From Clostridium sp. (lineage in GTDB: Bacteria; Bacillota; Clostridia; Clostridiales; Clostridiaceae), in NCBI RefSeq assembly GCF_022482905.1, contig NZ_JAKVOI010000001.1, forward strand, positions 2,295,958 to 2,359,957: a stretch of DNA of 64,000 nucleotides, read 5' to 3'. The first letter of the stretch is position 1, and the number at the start of each line of letters is the position of its first letter. The notes beneath the pieces are model-generated. The model made no database searches, was not told where the DNA came from, and worked only from the letters and a program-made list of their open reading frames with translations. Made by a program: the position numbers and the translations under genes. This document shows positions 1-9,780 of this stretch, one piece after another.

Positions 1-155
1 TACACTAAAATCTGCGAACCGACTTCATCAATCTTTCCCAGTCCAAAATCTGCAATTTCAATCTGATTCTTTTCTTCTTCAGTTAAAGCAATTTTAGCAC
101 CTTCAAACCATTTAACAGCACTTTTCCTTCGATTTACTATTTCCTGTTCAGTCAT
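1..155 (-). CDS. D-lyxose ketol-isomerase-like protein (partial, N-terminus only)
   Basis: Only the first 51 codons lie in the window; the gene runs off the left edge. The start at 155 is preceded by a good GGGAGGA ribosome site. The visible protein ends in a segment reading IEIADFGLGKIDEVGSQ, which matches the N-terminal part I recall for bacterial D-lyxose/mannose isomerases, cupin-fold sugar isomerases that interconvert D-lyxose and D-xylulose. It lies 24 bp downstream of a PRD-type PTS regulator on the same strand, so the two are probably cotranscribed as part of a sugar-uptake locus to the left. The metal-binding half is not visible, so substrate cannot be judged. Confidence 0.6.
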   Translation of the reverse strand, partial: MTEQEIVNRRKSAVKWFEGAKIALTEEEKNQIEIADFGLGKIDEVGSQILV

Positions 156-179
156 AACGACATCTTCCTCCCATAATTT

Positions 180-2573
180 TTATTTTGAAAATATTTTATA
201 TATATCCTCTGGCTTTTCAGCCAGTAATAAACTTTTACACACCTCATCATCTCCTAGCATTGTTGCTATTTTAGAAATCAATTTATCATTTTCACTAATT
301 TCACTATCTTCCTTTACTACAAACAATATAATAAAATACACCGGCTTATTATCCAAGCTTTCCCATTGTATTGGATATCTACTTTTGCCTATAGCTACAA
401 CCGTTTTATTTACAAATCTTGATTTTACATGCGGTATTGCAATTCCACTTCCAATACCGGTAATTCCCAAAGCCTCTCTCTTATTTATATCATTTAAAAA
501 CTCTTTTAAATCTGTTACAATTCCACAATCTTTCAACAATAATGACAATTCAGCTATAGCTGCTGCCTTGGTTCTGGCATTCATTTCAAATTTAATTGTC
601 TCCTTCTTAAGCACTTTTCGAACATCGTTTATTTCAAATTTATCTATTTCATCATCAACTTCAATACAATTAATCCCATCCCTATACTTATTCATAGATA
701 CTACAATTTCCTTGATAGTATAATGGGCTTTGTAAAAATAATATATTGCTGATATTATTTCAGTTATCATACTTGTATCATCCATCATTATATAAAAAAC
801 TATCTGTTCCTTTGAATCCAAAATACTTTTAAAGTTTATAGCCAGATTTAAATTGTTGGTGAATGCTAACTTTATTTTTATTCTTTCACTAAAAGATATA
901 TCATTAAGTTTGATATCATGATTACACTTTTTATTCATAATTCTAAGTACTTCGGAATCCTGTCTATTGAAATAAACGTTTTCTTTAAAGACATACTTAT
1001 TGATATAATATATTCCTGCTTCCACATTTTTAAAATTTGTCGGCTTGGGATTACACTCCAGTATATTAGAAATATTTAGAATGTCTTCATCACTTAAAAA
1101 TGCAGATACTATTATATATGGCTTCTTTACATTTACAGGCACTGTTGAAATTACAAGATCAACTCTGTTCAAATTATATCGACCAAGATCATATGCAGAA
1201 ATCACATCACTGATTTCCCATTGAGGAAACGTTTTCTTTATTCTAGTCATTAATAATTGTGATGTTCCAAATCCACTCTGACATACTACAACGGCTCTTT
1301 TTTTCACAGGCAGACGTTCTATTGCCGTTTGATAATAAACCGCTAAGTAACCTATTTCATCAATTGGTATGAAATCTCGGTTCAAATCATGAAAAGTCAA
1401 TAAAGTAGCTGCTTTACAAATTGCCAATGTCTCAGGGTATTCCTTTTCTATATCTTCTAATAATGGATTCGTTATTTGAATATCATTCCTCAACCGATTT
1501 AACATGGGACGTACATGCAGGAAAACATTTCTCATAATTTTTTTATCATTAGAAATATTAATACCCATAATTTTTTCTATAAATGTAGTAATCTTTCTAG
1601 TAAAGATCCTGGCTCTACAGTTTAATTCGTCTAAAATCATACTTGAATTATCTTCTGTATTTTTTATTAATCCACAAGAAGAAAAATATTCATATAAATA
1701 GTACACCTCTGCCTCACCTAAATTAATTCCAAAATCCCTGTTCATTTTTGTGACCATATTCATTGCAATTTTATAAGAGACTTCATTCTTAAAGCTGCAT
1801 TCATCCTCTATAAAATCATTATTGATCTGCTTTCCAGCTAATCCTCTGGTCAATGAAATAAGAATATGCGTCAAAAGATTGATATAGTAAGGATCATTGA
1901 TAGAACAGCTATACTTTTTTTCCAGTTTCATAAGACATTCATTAACATAAATAATTTTATCATTATCAAAAAGTTCCAGTAGAGCATTAAACGTAGATTG
2001 ATCTATTCTCGATGTTATATTCTGAAATATATTATGCTCTCTGTAATTTAATTTGGAATACTCAATCATAAGCATTGACAGTGCCTTTCTTATGTTAACT
2101 TCGTCTCCACTCAACTTGGTTCCTTTAACGCTCTTTTTCAGCACTAAGTTAAATCTCATCAACCATTCCTCAATATAGCTTATATCAGCCACTATACTTG
2201 TTTTACTTACATAGTACATATCAGAAAGTTTCTGTATAGATGTAACAGTATTTGAATTAAGCAGCATGTCCCGTATTATTTCAAGTCTGCGTTCATTAGC
2301 CGTAACTTTTTTGCACTTTATACGCTGTAGTTGGAGATTATTGAACAAAAGCCATCTCGCCGCTTTAGAATTTATAATCTTGATTCCTATGCCCCTTTTT
2401 CTGGAAAGTACTATATTAAAACTGCCTAAATACTTTTCTATTATTTTTAAATCCTTCTGTAAAGTTTTACAGGAGATCTTTAAAAGACCAGAAAAATAAC
2501 TAATCGTTTTATATTCACTTTCTGACAATAACAGTTTTATAAATTCTATTTGACGATTGTTTAGACTGTTCAA
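180..2573 (-). CDS. PRD-domain PTS-regulated transcriptional activator (MtlR/ManR/BglG type)
   Basis: 797-aa regulator with the usual order of this family: N-terminal HTH_11/Mga-like DNA-binding helices (about residues 1-170), PRD1 (about 190-300), PRD2 (about 310-420), a PTS EIIB-like domain with a P-loop cysteine in VVCQSGFGTS (C431), and a C-terminal EIIA-fructose/mannitol domain with the phospho-histidine in GIAIPHVK (H715). Such proteins activate sugar PTS operons and are tuned by phosphorylation. The first histidine of each PRD is kept (H236, H353). At the usual second-histidine positions I read tyrosine-rich sequence (YYLYEYF and YLAVYYQ), so HPr-dependent phosphorylation of those sites may be altered. 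It probably controls the sugar locus to the left, starting with the isomerase gene 24 bp downstream. Confidence 0.85.
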   Translation of the reverse strand: MNSLNNRQIEFIKLLLSESEYKTISYFSGLLKISCKTLQKDLKIIEKYLGSFNIVLSRKRGIGIKIINSKAARWLLFNNLQLQRIKCKKVTANERRLEIIRDMLLNSNTVTSIQKLSDMYYVSKTSIVADISYIEEWLMRFNLVLKKSVKGTKLSGDEVNIRKALSMLMIEYSKLNYREHNIFQNITSRIDQSTFNALLELFDNDKIIYVNECLMKLEKKYSCSINDPYYINLLTHILISLTRGLAGKQINNDFIEDECSFKNEVSYKIAMNMVTKMNRDFGINLGEAEVYYLYEYFSSCGLIKNTEDNSSMILDELNCRARIFTRKITTFIEKIMGINISNDKKIMRNVFLHVRPMLNRLRNDIQITNPLLEDIEKEYPETLAICKAATLLTFHDLNRDFIPIDEIGYLAVYYQTAIERLPVKKRAVVVCQSGFGTSQLLMTRIKKTFPQWEISDVISAYDLGRYNLNRVDLVISTVPVNVKKPYIIVSAFLSDEDILNISNILECNPKPTNFKNVEAGIYYINKYVFKENVYFNRQDSEVLRIMNKKCNHDIKLNDISFSERIKIKLAFTNNLNLAINFKSILDSKEQIVFYIMMDDTSMITEIISAIYYFYKAHYTIKEIVVSMNKYRDGINCIEVDDEIDKFEINDVRKVLKKETIKFEMNARTKAAAIAELSLLLKDCGIVTDLKEFLNDINKREALGITGIGSGIAIPHVKSRFVNKTVVAIGKSRYPIQWESLDNKPVYFIILFVVKEDSEISENDKLISKIATMLGDDEVCKSLLLAEKPEDIYKIFSK

Positions 2574-2691
2574 TTTTTTAACCTCTCTTATAAATTAGCT
2601 TAGTTATATATTATCATCTTACCTGAATTTCTAAAATACCAAATCGGTTCCTTTAATTAGGGAATTTATGTATCACAAATAAGTATGCTAT

Positions 2692-2733
2692 AAAATAAAA
2701 AGAGCCAACTCCTGCATGATACAGAAGTCAGCT
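2692..2733 (-). terminator. Intrinsic terminator of the carboxylase operon
   Basis: Read on the minus strand, a 12-bp stem with only G-U wobbles (AGCTGACTTCTG against CAGGAGTTGGCT, 7-nt loop) is followed directly by CTTTTTATTTT. It lies just past the allophanate hydrolase stop and is the natural end of the long minus-strand operon. Confidence 0.8.
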
Positions 2734-2748
2734 TTTTCCGCTGTAAAG

Positions 2749-4473
2749 CTAAATAATATTCCTCCAGCTTTTAAATTTTGAAATATCTTCACCTTTTGTC
2801 TGCATATAACCTTCACAAATAAAGCCTAATACCCTTGTTCCATCATCAAGTTCAACTTTCCCTATGCCTAATGGCTCCGGAATCATCTCTAAAAATTTGC
2901 CCAATTGTGTTCTAGGAATATTCCATATTTCCAGTTTAATTCTTTTTCCATTATTTTGCACCCTTATCAAGCCAGGTTTGGAAGGATTAGTTGGAAGTTT
3001 TATCAATCTATAATCAGGCGAGGTTTCTCTTTCCTCTTTAAATTTTGCATTCAGATCAATCAACTGGTTTTCCAGGCTAAGACCTCTCATATGCAAACCG
3101 CAGACAGCCAAAGGTATCATTTTGTCTTTCAAATGCATAAACTGCCATATTTTTGCAAAGCCCAGATTAATTCCATCCTCTCCACTTAATGCAAAACTCG
3201 TAACACCAAAAGGAATTTTCTCTTCAACAAACCCTATTTGAAATGCCAAAGCTGAAAGTTCAAGCAAATTACAGTGATTTGTATAGAGTCCCATATTGCT
3301 GTTGGTTTTAACCGGATCTGAGTCAACCTGTTTCCTTGTATAAGTGCCTCCGCAGGTCGGCAATATCAAAATACCATCTTTCAATATTTTTCTCACCTTA
3401 CATTTTATTTCTGCCAGACGGTGCATTGCCTTAAATACAGAATCAGCTTTTAAATTTTCCTTCTTTCCGCTTTTTAAAATGCTTTCCGTAACGGGAACCA
3501 TGTCCGCTCCGTCATTTTGGGTGATGAATTCTCCAAGAGCTGCCCATCTTTCAGCAATCCACGGACCATCATACAATATGGATGCCGCTTCGGCAAATAT
3601 GGAATAATCTATATATTCAACGGGAATATCCATCTTCTTTACAGTTTCAACAAACATTTCCCATCCACATCTGTATTGTTCTGCATAATCGCCATAAAAT
3701 ATCAGTTCCCTGTCAGGCATGCATATTTTTTGAGGCAGTTTTTCTTTTATCGAGTCAAGATTCTTTGACCAGGGACAATTTTCATCATAACTCCATACTG
3801 TTTCATTTACCAGCCTGGCATCTTCCAGATTATGAGTAAAAACTGCAACACAATCCAGTGAAGCACAAGCTGGAACAACTCCATTTGTAGACCATGCACC
3901 CAGACTTGGCTTGAGCCCCACTAAATTATTCAATGCTGCCGGAACCCTTCCTGAACCTGCTGTATCTGTACCCAGCGCAAAAGCTGCCTGTCCCAAGGCT
4001 ACACTAACTGCCGAACCCGAACTGGAACCACCGCTAATCAATTCAGGCTCAAGGGAATTGTGAGTTTCTCCAAATAAGCTTCTCGTTCCTACAAGTCCGG
4101 TAGCAAACTGATCCAAATTAGTTTTCCCGACAGGAACAGCTCCTTCTTCTACTAAAAGCCTTACTACTGTTGCATCCTCTTTCGGCATATATGCAAAATT
4201 CTTGCATCCTGCCGTAGTGCAGATTCCTTCTACATCAATATTGTCTTTAATGGAAAATGGAATACCCCAAAGTCGGGCTTTTTCTTTATCCAAAGTTTTT
4301 AGGTGCTCTAAATATTTCTGAATAAATTCCATGGAGGGAGGAACAATCCAAATATTCATATCGGCTGTTTCACTCGCCCTTCTTACTATCTCACGGCATA
4401 TGTCCTCCGGAGTAAAAGCACCCGACTTATAACCTTCTTTAAGATATGAAATTGTCAATTTACTATTTATCAC
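2749..4473 (-). CDS. atzF: Allophanate hydrolase
   Basis: 574-aa amidase-signature enzyme expected to hydrolyse allophanate to ammonia and CO2, the last step of urea-amidolyase or guanidine degradation. The Ser-cisSer-Lys triad is visible: K76 in PFSIKDNID, S150 in the SGGSSSGS loop and S174 in DTAGSGR. The 74- and 24-residue spacings equal those I recall for AtzF (Lys91, Ser165, Ser189). The amidase domain spans about 1-450. A second domain of about 115 residues at the C-terminus, containing HMRGLSLENQL and the LGFICEGYMQ end, is typical of full-length allophanate hydrolases. It is the last gene of the operon, 14 bp after the carboxylase. Its presence fits either urea or guanidine as the starting compound. 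Confidence 0.93.
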   Translation of the reverse strand: MINSKLTISYLKEGYKSGAFTPEDICREIVRRASETADMNIWIVPPSMEFIQKYLEHLKTLDKEKARLWGIPFSIKDNIDVEGICTTAGCKNFAYMPKEDATVVRLLVEEGAVPVGKTNLDQFATGLVGTRSLFGETHNSLEPELISGGSSSGSAVSVALGQAAFALGTDTAGSGRVPAALNNLVGLKPSLGAWSTNGVVPACASLDCVAVFTHNLEDARLVNETVWSYDENCPWSKNLDSIKEKLPQKICMPDRELIFYGDYAEQYRCGWEMFVETVKKMDIPVEYIDYSIFAEAASILYDGPWIAERWAALGEFITQNDGADMVPVTESILKSGKKENLKADSVFKAMHRLAEIKCKVRKILKDGILILPTCGGTYTRKQVDSDPVKTNSNMGLYTNHCNLLELSALAFQIGFVEEKIPFGVTSFALSGEDGINLGFAKIWQFMHLKDKMIPLAVCGLHMRGLSLENQLIDLNAKFKEERETSPDYRLIKLPTNPSKPGLIRVQNNGKRIKLEIWNIPRTQLGKFLEMIPEPLGIGKVELDDGTRVLGFICEGYMQTKGEDISKFKSWRNII

Positions 4474-4487
4474 AGCAATTTTCCTCC

Positions 4488-7400
4488 TTAACCAATAGTA
4501 ACCAATATTTGTCCACTTGATACATTCTGTGTTTCTTTAACATAAACTTCCTGTATTACTCCATCACAGGTAGCATTTTGTGGAAACTCCATCTTCATAC
4601 TTTCCTCTATAATTATAGGGTCACCTTTTTTTATCCTGTCTCCGGCATGCACAAGTATTTTCCAAACGCTTCCCGGCATGTTTGAATAAACAGGTATGGC
4701 TCCCTCCGGTATCTCCTGCTCTTTTACACTGCTCTCATCATGCTGTGAAACAAACTTGTCAAGCCCCTTGTCCTTCCACATCTGCTTCTCCATATTAAAA
4801 AATTCTACCTGACGTTTTTTGAACTCTTTTTCCTCATTTTCAATGGATTCCAGATACTTCAGGTATTCTCCATAATCAAAAACCGTATCTTCAATTTCTA
4901 CCTCATACCTGCCTCTTAAAAAATTTTCTCTAATCTGTAGAAGCTCTTCTGCAGATACCGGATAAAATTGAATCTGGTCAAAGAAATTCAAAAGCCAGGG
5001 TTTACCTTCCTTAAAGCTTTTTGTGGTTCTAATAGGATTCCATGTCTGTATGGTCCTTCCGACCAGCTGGTATCCACCAGGGCCTTCCATTCCATAGATG
5101 CCCATATATGCCCCTCCTATTCCAACAGCATTCTCAGGCGTCCATGTCCTGGCAGGATTATACTTTGTCGTAACCAGACGCTGTCTTGGATCCAGTGGAA
5201 TACACACCGGGGCACCTAGATAAACATCTCCAAGTCCCATAACCAGATATGTTGCACTATACAATATCTCCTTAACCTTTTCTATTGAATCCAATCCATT
5301 TATCCTTCTTATAAATTCAATATTGCTCGGACACCATGGTGCATCCGGCCTCACATTCTGATAATACCTGTCTACTGCCAATTGTGCACCTGGATCATTC
5401 CATGACAGCGGCATTTTAATCCTGCGGGATTTAATCTTGAAACTGCTTAAATCTCCAATTTTTCTATCCAATTTTACAACTTCATCTGACAGCTCACGAA
5501 TGGACATTTTCGTTGAATCAACATGAATTTGCAGTGAACGAATACCCGGTGTCGTATCAATCAACGGAATTTTTTTATCCTGCTTTACTAGTTCCATTAA
5601 TGCATGTATTCTGATACGTAACCTCATTTCAATTTTCATTTCACCATATTCAACCAGTATATATTCATCTCCTGCTACACGAATACACAACGAAGCTCCT
5701 TTGTCTCCATCAATTTGCTTCAATATTGGATATGTACAGTCCAATATTTCTGTTTTGACCAACTCCGGAAGTTCCAATTCTTTTTTCATTGTAATATTTT
5801 CTAAATACTGCTCTTGTTCTCTTCTAATTTTTTCTGCGGTTTCAATGGAAATCAAATAAAATTTCACCTTGTTTCCCGGTGAAAGCTGCCCTATTTTCCA
5901 CAATTCACCTGACGGGATCGTAACAGGGCATACAAATCCTCCCAGGCTAGGTCCGTCCGGCCCCAGAATAATAGGCATATCTCCAGTTAAATCAATAGTA
6001 CCAACAGCATATGCAGTGTCATGAACATTTGACGGATGCAGCCCTGCCTCTCCTCCATCTTCTCTCGACCACAAAGGAGCAGGTCCAATAAGTCTGACTC
6101 CTGTTCTGTCACTGTTGAAATGCACTTCCCATTCAGTGCTTGTAAGTTGTTCTAAATACTCTGTTTTTAAAAACTCCGTTGTACAGTGCGGTCCTGGAAT
6201 TACACCTATTTCCCAAACCTCTTCATATTTATATAACTGCTCTTTTTTTATCCCACATATGCCGTTTTCATTTTCCCGACTGACATGAATCAAATCTCCT
6301 GTTTTTAGCGTCCTACCGCCATGCCCTCCAAAACCTCCCAGGGCAAAAGTCGATGCACTTCCAAGTATGGATGGTACATCCAACCCGCCTTTTACCAATA
6401 TATAAGTTCTCATACCTTTTACTGCTTTACCAAGTTCTAATATTTGGCCGGTTTTTACCGAAATAGCTTCATACATTGGAACACTATTATTGTCCAATCT
6501 GGCTTTCATATCTGCACCAGTAAGACAAATGATCATATCGTCACGAAATTTATAGCTTCCTCCTCTTAAAGTACATTCAATTCCAGGAGCATTTATACTA
6601 TTGCCAAGTATTCTATTTCCAATTCTGAATGAAAAGTTATCCATAGCCCCACTTGGCGGAACACCGACGTCCCAATAGCCAAGTCTGGCTGGATAGTCCT
6701 GAATCGTAGTCTGCACTCCTCCGTCCAGCACCTCAATCTTTCTTTCCTTATAGGAAAAACCATCCAGCATATGAGTATGCAATTTGCCTTTTTTGTAGTC
6801 TTCCGTATTAATAAAACAATTGAGATAATCTATATTGGTGGTTATACCATATATCCTGGTTTCCTGTAAAACTGAATGCATTTTTTTTATGGCATTTTCC
6901 CTGCTGTCAGCTTTCACAATAATTTTGGCAAGCATTGGATCATAACTGGGAGTAACGACCACATTATCTTGAATCCAGGTTTCTATACGAGCATCTTTTG
7001 AAAATTCAACCTTGTCAAGTTTTCCAGCACTAGGTGCAAAATTTCTCATTGGATCTTCTGCATAAATCCTTGCCTGAATACTGAAACCTTTCGGTTCATG
7101 AACTAGACCATCAAGGTTTTTAAGCTCTCCGGCCGCCTCCTTTATCATCCACTCTACCAGATCAATATTCAAGGTCTCTTCTGTAACACCATGTTCAACC
7201 TGCAATCTCGTGTTTACCTCTAAAAAATAGAACTTTTCCTCCGAGGAATCATATAAAAATTCAACTGTTCCTGCACTTCTATATCCAACCTGCAGCGCAA
7301 TATTTCTAGCCGCCTCGTGCATTGCCTTCTTTGTAGCTTCAGAAATGCCAAAAGCCGGACTCTCCTCCATTACTTTTTGATTACGCCGTTGTACGGAGCA

Positions 7401-8081
7401 GTCCCTTTCTGACAGTGCGACCACTTCTCCATATTGATTCCCGAATATCTGAACCTCCACATGTCTTGCTTTCTGCAAGTATTTTTCCATGAACAATCCT
7501 GCATTGTCAAAATTGGTTCTGGCCAAATAGCTGCAGGATTCATATGCTGATTTTAACTCTTCTTCATCAAAACATGTTCTCATACCTATTCCACCGCCTC
7601 CGGCCGTACTTTTCAAAATAACCGGATATCCCAAAGCATCTGCCGTTTTCACTGCTTCCTCTACATTGTTCAGCAGTCCTGTACCTTCCAGCATCGGTAC
7701 TCCTGCTCTTCCAGCAATTTCACGTGCCGAATGCTTGAGTCCAAATAGCTCCATCTGCTCCGGCAGTGGTCCAATAAACTTAATTTTATTCTCCTCACAT
7801 TTCCTTGCAAAATCACTGTTTTCACTTAAAAAACCATATCCGGGATGAATCGCTTCTGCTCCGGCACCCTTTGCAATTTCAATAATTTTATCACCATTCA
7901 AATAGGTTTCAGCTACTGTTCCATCCCCCAGATAATACGACTCGTCGGCATAATCCACATGCAAACTATCCTGATCTGCTTTCGTATATACTGCAGCAGA
8001 CTGTATATTCATTTTTTTTAATGTTCTCTCAATTCTGACTGCTATCGCTCCACGATTGGCAATAAGTACTTTTTTAAACAT
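4488..8081 (-). CDS. Biotin-dependent urea/guanidine carboxylase
   Basis: 1197-aa multidomain carboxylase. An N-terminal biotin carboxylase (about 1-445) has the ATP-grasp glycine loop AGGGGIGM at 160-167 and EVNTRLQVEHG. The KipA/KipI-type carboxyltransferase half spans about 455-1010. A C-terminal biotinyl domain carries EESMKME with the biotin lysine at K1163. Family members carboxylate urea to allophanate or, in the DUF1989-linked form, guanidine to carboxyguanidine. Four DUF1989 genes and an allophanate hydrolase in the same operon favour guanidine, but the choice rests on neighbours and not on residues I could verify. The start has a TTGGAGTGA ribosome site. Unlike yeast urea amidolyase, the hydrolase is a separate protein. 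Confidence 0.9.
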   Translation of the reverse strand: MFKKVLIANRGAIAVRIERTLKKMNIQSAAVYTKADQDSLHVDYADESYYLGDGTVAETYLNGDKIIEIAKGAGAEAIHPGYGFLSENSDFARKCEENKIKFIGPLPEQMELFGLKHSAREIAGRAGVPMLEGTGLLNNVEEAVKTADALGYPVILKSTAGGGGIGMRTCFDEEELKSAYESCSYLARTNFDNAGLFMEKYLQKARHVEVQIFGNQYGEVVALSERDCSVQRRNQKVMEESPAFGISEATKKAMHEAARNIALQVGYRSAGTVEFLYDSSEEKFYFLEVNTRLQVEHGVTEETLNIDLVEWMIKEAAGELKNLDGLVHEPKGFSIQARIYAEDPMRNFAPSAGKLDKVEFSKDARIETWIQDNVVVTPSYDPMLAKIIVKADSRENAIKKMHSVLQETRIYGITTNIDYLNCFINTEDYKKGKLHTHMLDGFSYKERKIEVLDGGVQTTIQDYPARLGYWDVGVPPSGAMDNFSFRIGNRILGNSINAPGIECTLRGGSYKFRDDMIICLTGADMKARLDNNSVPMYEAISVKTGQILELGKAVKGMRTYILVKGGLDVPSILGSASTFALGGFGGHGGRTLKTGDLIHVSRENENGICGIKKEQLYKYEEVWEIGVIPGPHCTTEFLKTEYLEQLTSTEWEVHFNSDRTGVRLIGPAPLWSREDGGEAGLHPSNVHDTAYAVGTIDLTGDMPIILGPDGPSLGGFVCPVTIPSGELWKIGQLSPGNKVKFYLISIETAEKIRREQEQYLENITMKKELELPELVKTEILDCTYPILKQIDGDKGASLCIRVAGDEYILVEYGEMKIEMRLRIRIHALMELVKQDKKIPLIDTTPGIRSLQIHVDSTKMSIRELSDEVVKLDRKIGDLSSFKIKSRRIKMPLSWNDPGAQLAVDRYYQNVRPDAPWCPSNIEFIRRINGLDSIEKVKEILYSATYLVMGLGDVYLGAPVCIPLDPRQRLVTTKYNPARTWTPENAVGIGGAYMGIYGMEGPGGYQLVGRTIQTWNPIRTTKSFKEGKPWLLNFFDQIQFYPVSAEELLQIRENFLRGRYEVEIEDTVFDYGEYLKYLESIENEEKEFKKRQVEFFNMEKQMWKDKGLDKFVSQHDESSVKEQEIPEGAIPVYSNMPGSVWKILVHAGDRIKKGDPIIIEESMKMEFPQNATCDGVIQEVYVKETQNVSSGQILVTIG

Positions 8082-8102
8082 AAACTATCACTCCAATCAG
8101 CA

Positions 8103-8948
8103 TTATACTGTATCCTTACCTTCGCCACTGTGTAAAATTCTAGTAACTTTTCTTCTCAATTCTATAAACTCCTTCGTATCTTTCAAGTCTATATCCCTGT
8201 CATATGGAAGGTATACAGGCACACCCGATATAATTCTTCCCGGATTTGTTCCCATAACATAAACTCTCGTTGACAAAAACACTGCTTCTTCTATATCATG
8301 AGTAATAAATATAATTGTTGTCTTCTCTTTCTGCCATATTTGTCTCATTAAAAGCTGCATTTTGGCTTTTGTCTGGGGATCCAAAGCACCAAAAGGTTCA
8401 TCCATCAATAAGATTTCAGGGCTGTTTGCCAGAGCCCTTGCAATTGCAACCCTCTGCTTCATGCCGCCAGATAATTCCTTTGGCAGGGATTTTCTAAACT
8501 GCGTGAGTCCGATAAGATCAAGGTACCTATCTACAATTTCCGAAGCTTTGTCTTTTGGAAGCTTTTTTAGTTTTAATCCAAACCTTATATTCTCCTCTAC
8601 ATTCATCCATGGGAACAATGAATAGGACTGGAATACAACACCTCTATCGGCCCCTGGCCCCGACAACTCCTTACCGTCCAGAAAAATAGAACCTTCTGAT
8701 ACATCATCCAATCCTGCTATCATTTTAAGCAAAGTAGACTTTCCACATCCTGAGGGTCCTACAATGCAAACAAACTCATTTTCCAGTATTTCAAAGTTGG
8801 TCTTATCAATTGCAAGTGTATTCTTTTTCTTTCCTTTGTATATCTTTGTCACATTCTTTCCCAAAAGCTTGCTGTTTGCAAGTGTCGCCTCAATCATATC
8901 GCCATCTTTAACTTTATTTTTTTCTTTCGCGCTCTTGTTAAACAACAT
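8103..8948 (-). CDS. NitT/TauT-type ABC transporter ATP-binding protein
   Basis: 281-aa ATPase with Walker [10 protein letters not shown], the Q-loop region [11 protein letters not shown], signature LSGGMKQR and Walker [13 protein letters not shown], as in nitrate/sulfonate/taurine importers. The start is placed at the ATG overlapping the permease stop in a TAATG junction, because AGGAGG lies 9 nt upstream of it; a longer frame starting 24 nt earlier would include that ribosome site. It carries a roughly 30-residue N-terminal extension before the usual start of the domain. It supplies energy to the permease and binding protein encoded upstream, probably for guanidine, urea or a related nitrogen compound. 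Confidence 0.9.
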   Translation of the reverse strand: MLFNKSAKEKNKVKDGDMIEATLANSKLLGKNVTKIYKGKKKNTLAIDKTNFEILENEFVCIVGPSGCGKSTLLKMIAGLDDVSEGSIFLDGKELSGPGADRGVVFQSYSLFPWMNVEENIRFGLKLKKLPKDKASEIVDRYLDLIGLTQFRKSLPKELSGGMKQRVAIARALANSPEILLMDEPFGALDPQTKAKMQLLMRQIWQKEKTTIIFITHDIEEAVFLSTRVYVMGTNPGRIISGVPVYLPYDRDIDLKDTKEFIELRRKVTRILHSGEGKDTV

Positions 8949-9742
8949 TACTGATTGCCTCCTTCTGCCCATGCAAACACATGCTTGCTCACAAATCCAA
9001 AGGTTCTGTCAATAACAAGTCCCAATAGCCCTATGATCAAAATATTTGCAAACATTACATCGGTTTTAAGATATCTCTGGGCTTTCAATATACTGTACCC
9101 GAGTCCGGAACTTGCAGCAACCAGCTCGGCAACCACCAAATATGTCCATGCCCATCCCATCATCATTCTCAAGGTATCCATCAATTTTGGAAGCATGGCA
9201 GGAATAATTACCTTCCATAATACTTCCCCTCTTGAAGCCCCCAGGGTATATGCTGCATTTATAAAATCTTCCGGCACTGCCTTGACATCATCCGATACCA
9301 TTGGAATCAGCTGAAACAGTGTTCCTAAAAATATAACTGCAATTTTGGCCTGTTCTCCTATGCCAAACCACACCATAATAAGTGGTACAAATGCAGGTAC
9401 CGGGAGGTATCGAATAAATTCAGTAAGCGGCTGTACGAATGCTTCGATTCCAGAAAAACATCCAACAAGTATTCCAATTACCACACCTACAATCACTGCA
9501 TACAAAAATCCCATAAATATTCTATAGCAGCTTATATAAAGATCACCCCATATATTTCCCGATGTAATACTTTCAATAATTGTCTTTACAACTTTTTGGG
9601 GTGTTGGTAAAAATACCGGATTTACAATTCCCGAAATACTTGCAAAATTCCATACTAAAATAAGCAGTACAAAAGATATACCCGCAACCAGCATATACAA
9701 TTTTTTATCAATATTTTTTCGTATTCTAAACATTTTCCTCAT
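8948..9742 (-). CDS. NitT/TauT-type ABC transporter permease
   Basis: 264-aa integral membrane protein (SsuC/TauC type) with about six hydrophobic segments and the inner-membrane-component EAA loop ([17 protein letters not shown] near residues 165-182) that docks the ATPase. The start has a GGAGG site 6 nt upstream. It ends in a TAATG overlap with the ATPase gene, so the two are translationally coupled. Sited between the binding protein and ATPase genes of the carboxylase operon, it probably imports the nitrogen compound degraded by that operon. Confidence 0.9.
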   Translation of the reverse strand: MRKMFRIRKNIDKKLYMLVAGISFVLLILVWNFASISGIVNPVFLPTPQKVVKTIIESITSGNIWGDLYISCYRIFMGFLYAVIVGVVIGILVGCFSGIEAFVQPLTEFIRYLPVPAFVPLIMVWFGIGEQAKIAVIFLGTLFQLIPMVSDDVKAVPEDFINAAYTLGASRGEVLWKVIIPAMLPKLMDTLRMMMGWAWTYLVVAELVAASSGLGYSILKAQRYLKTDVMFANILIIGLLGLVIDRTFGFVSKHVFAWAEGGNQ

Positions 9743-9780
9743 AGTATACCTCCATATACCTTTTATAAGCTTGCAACAAA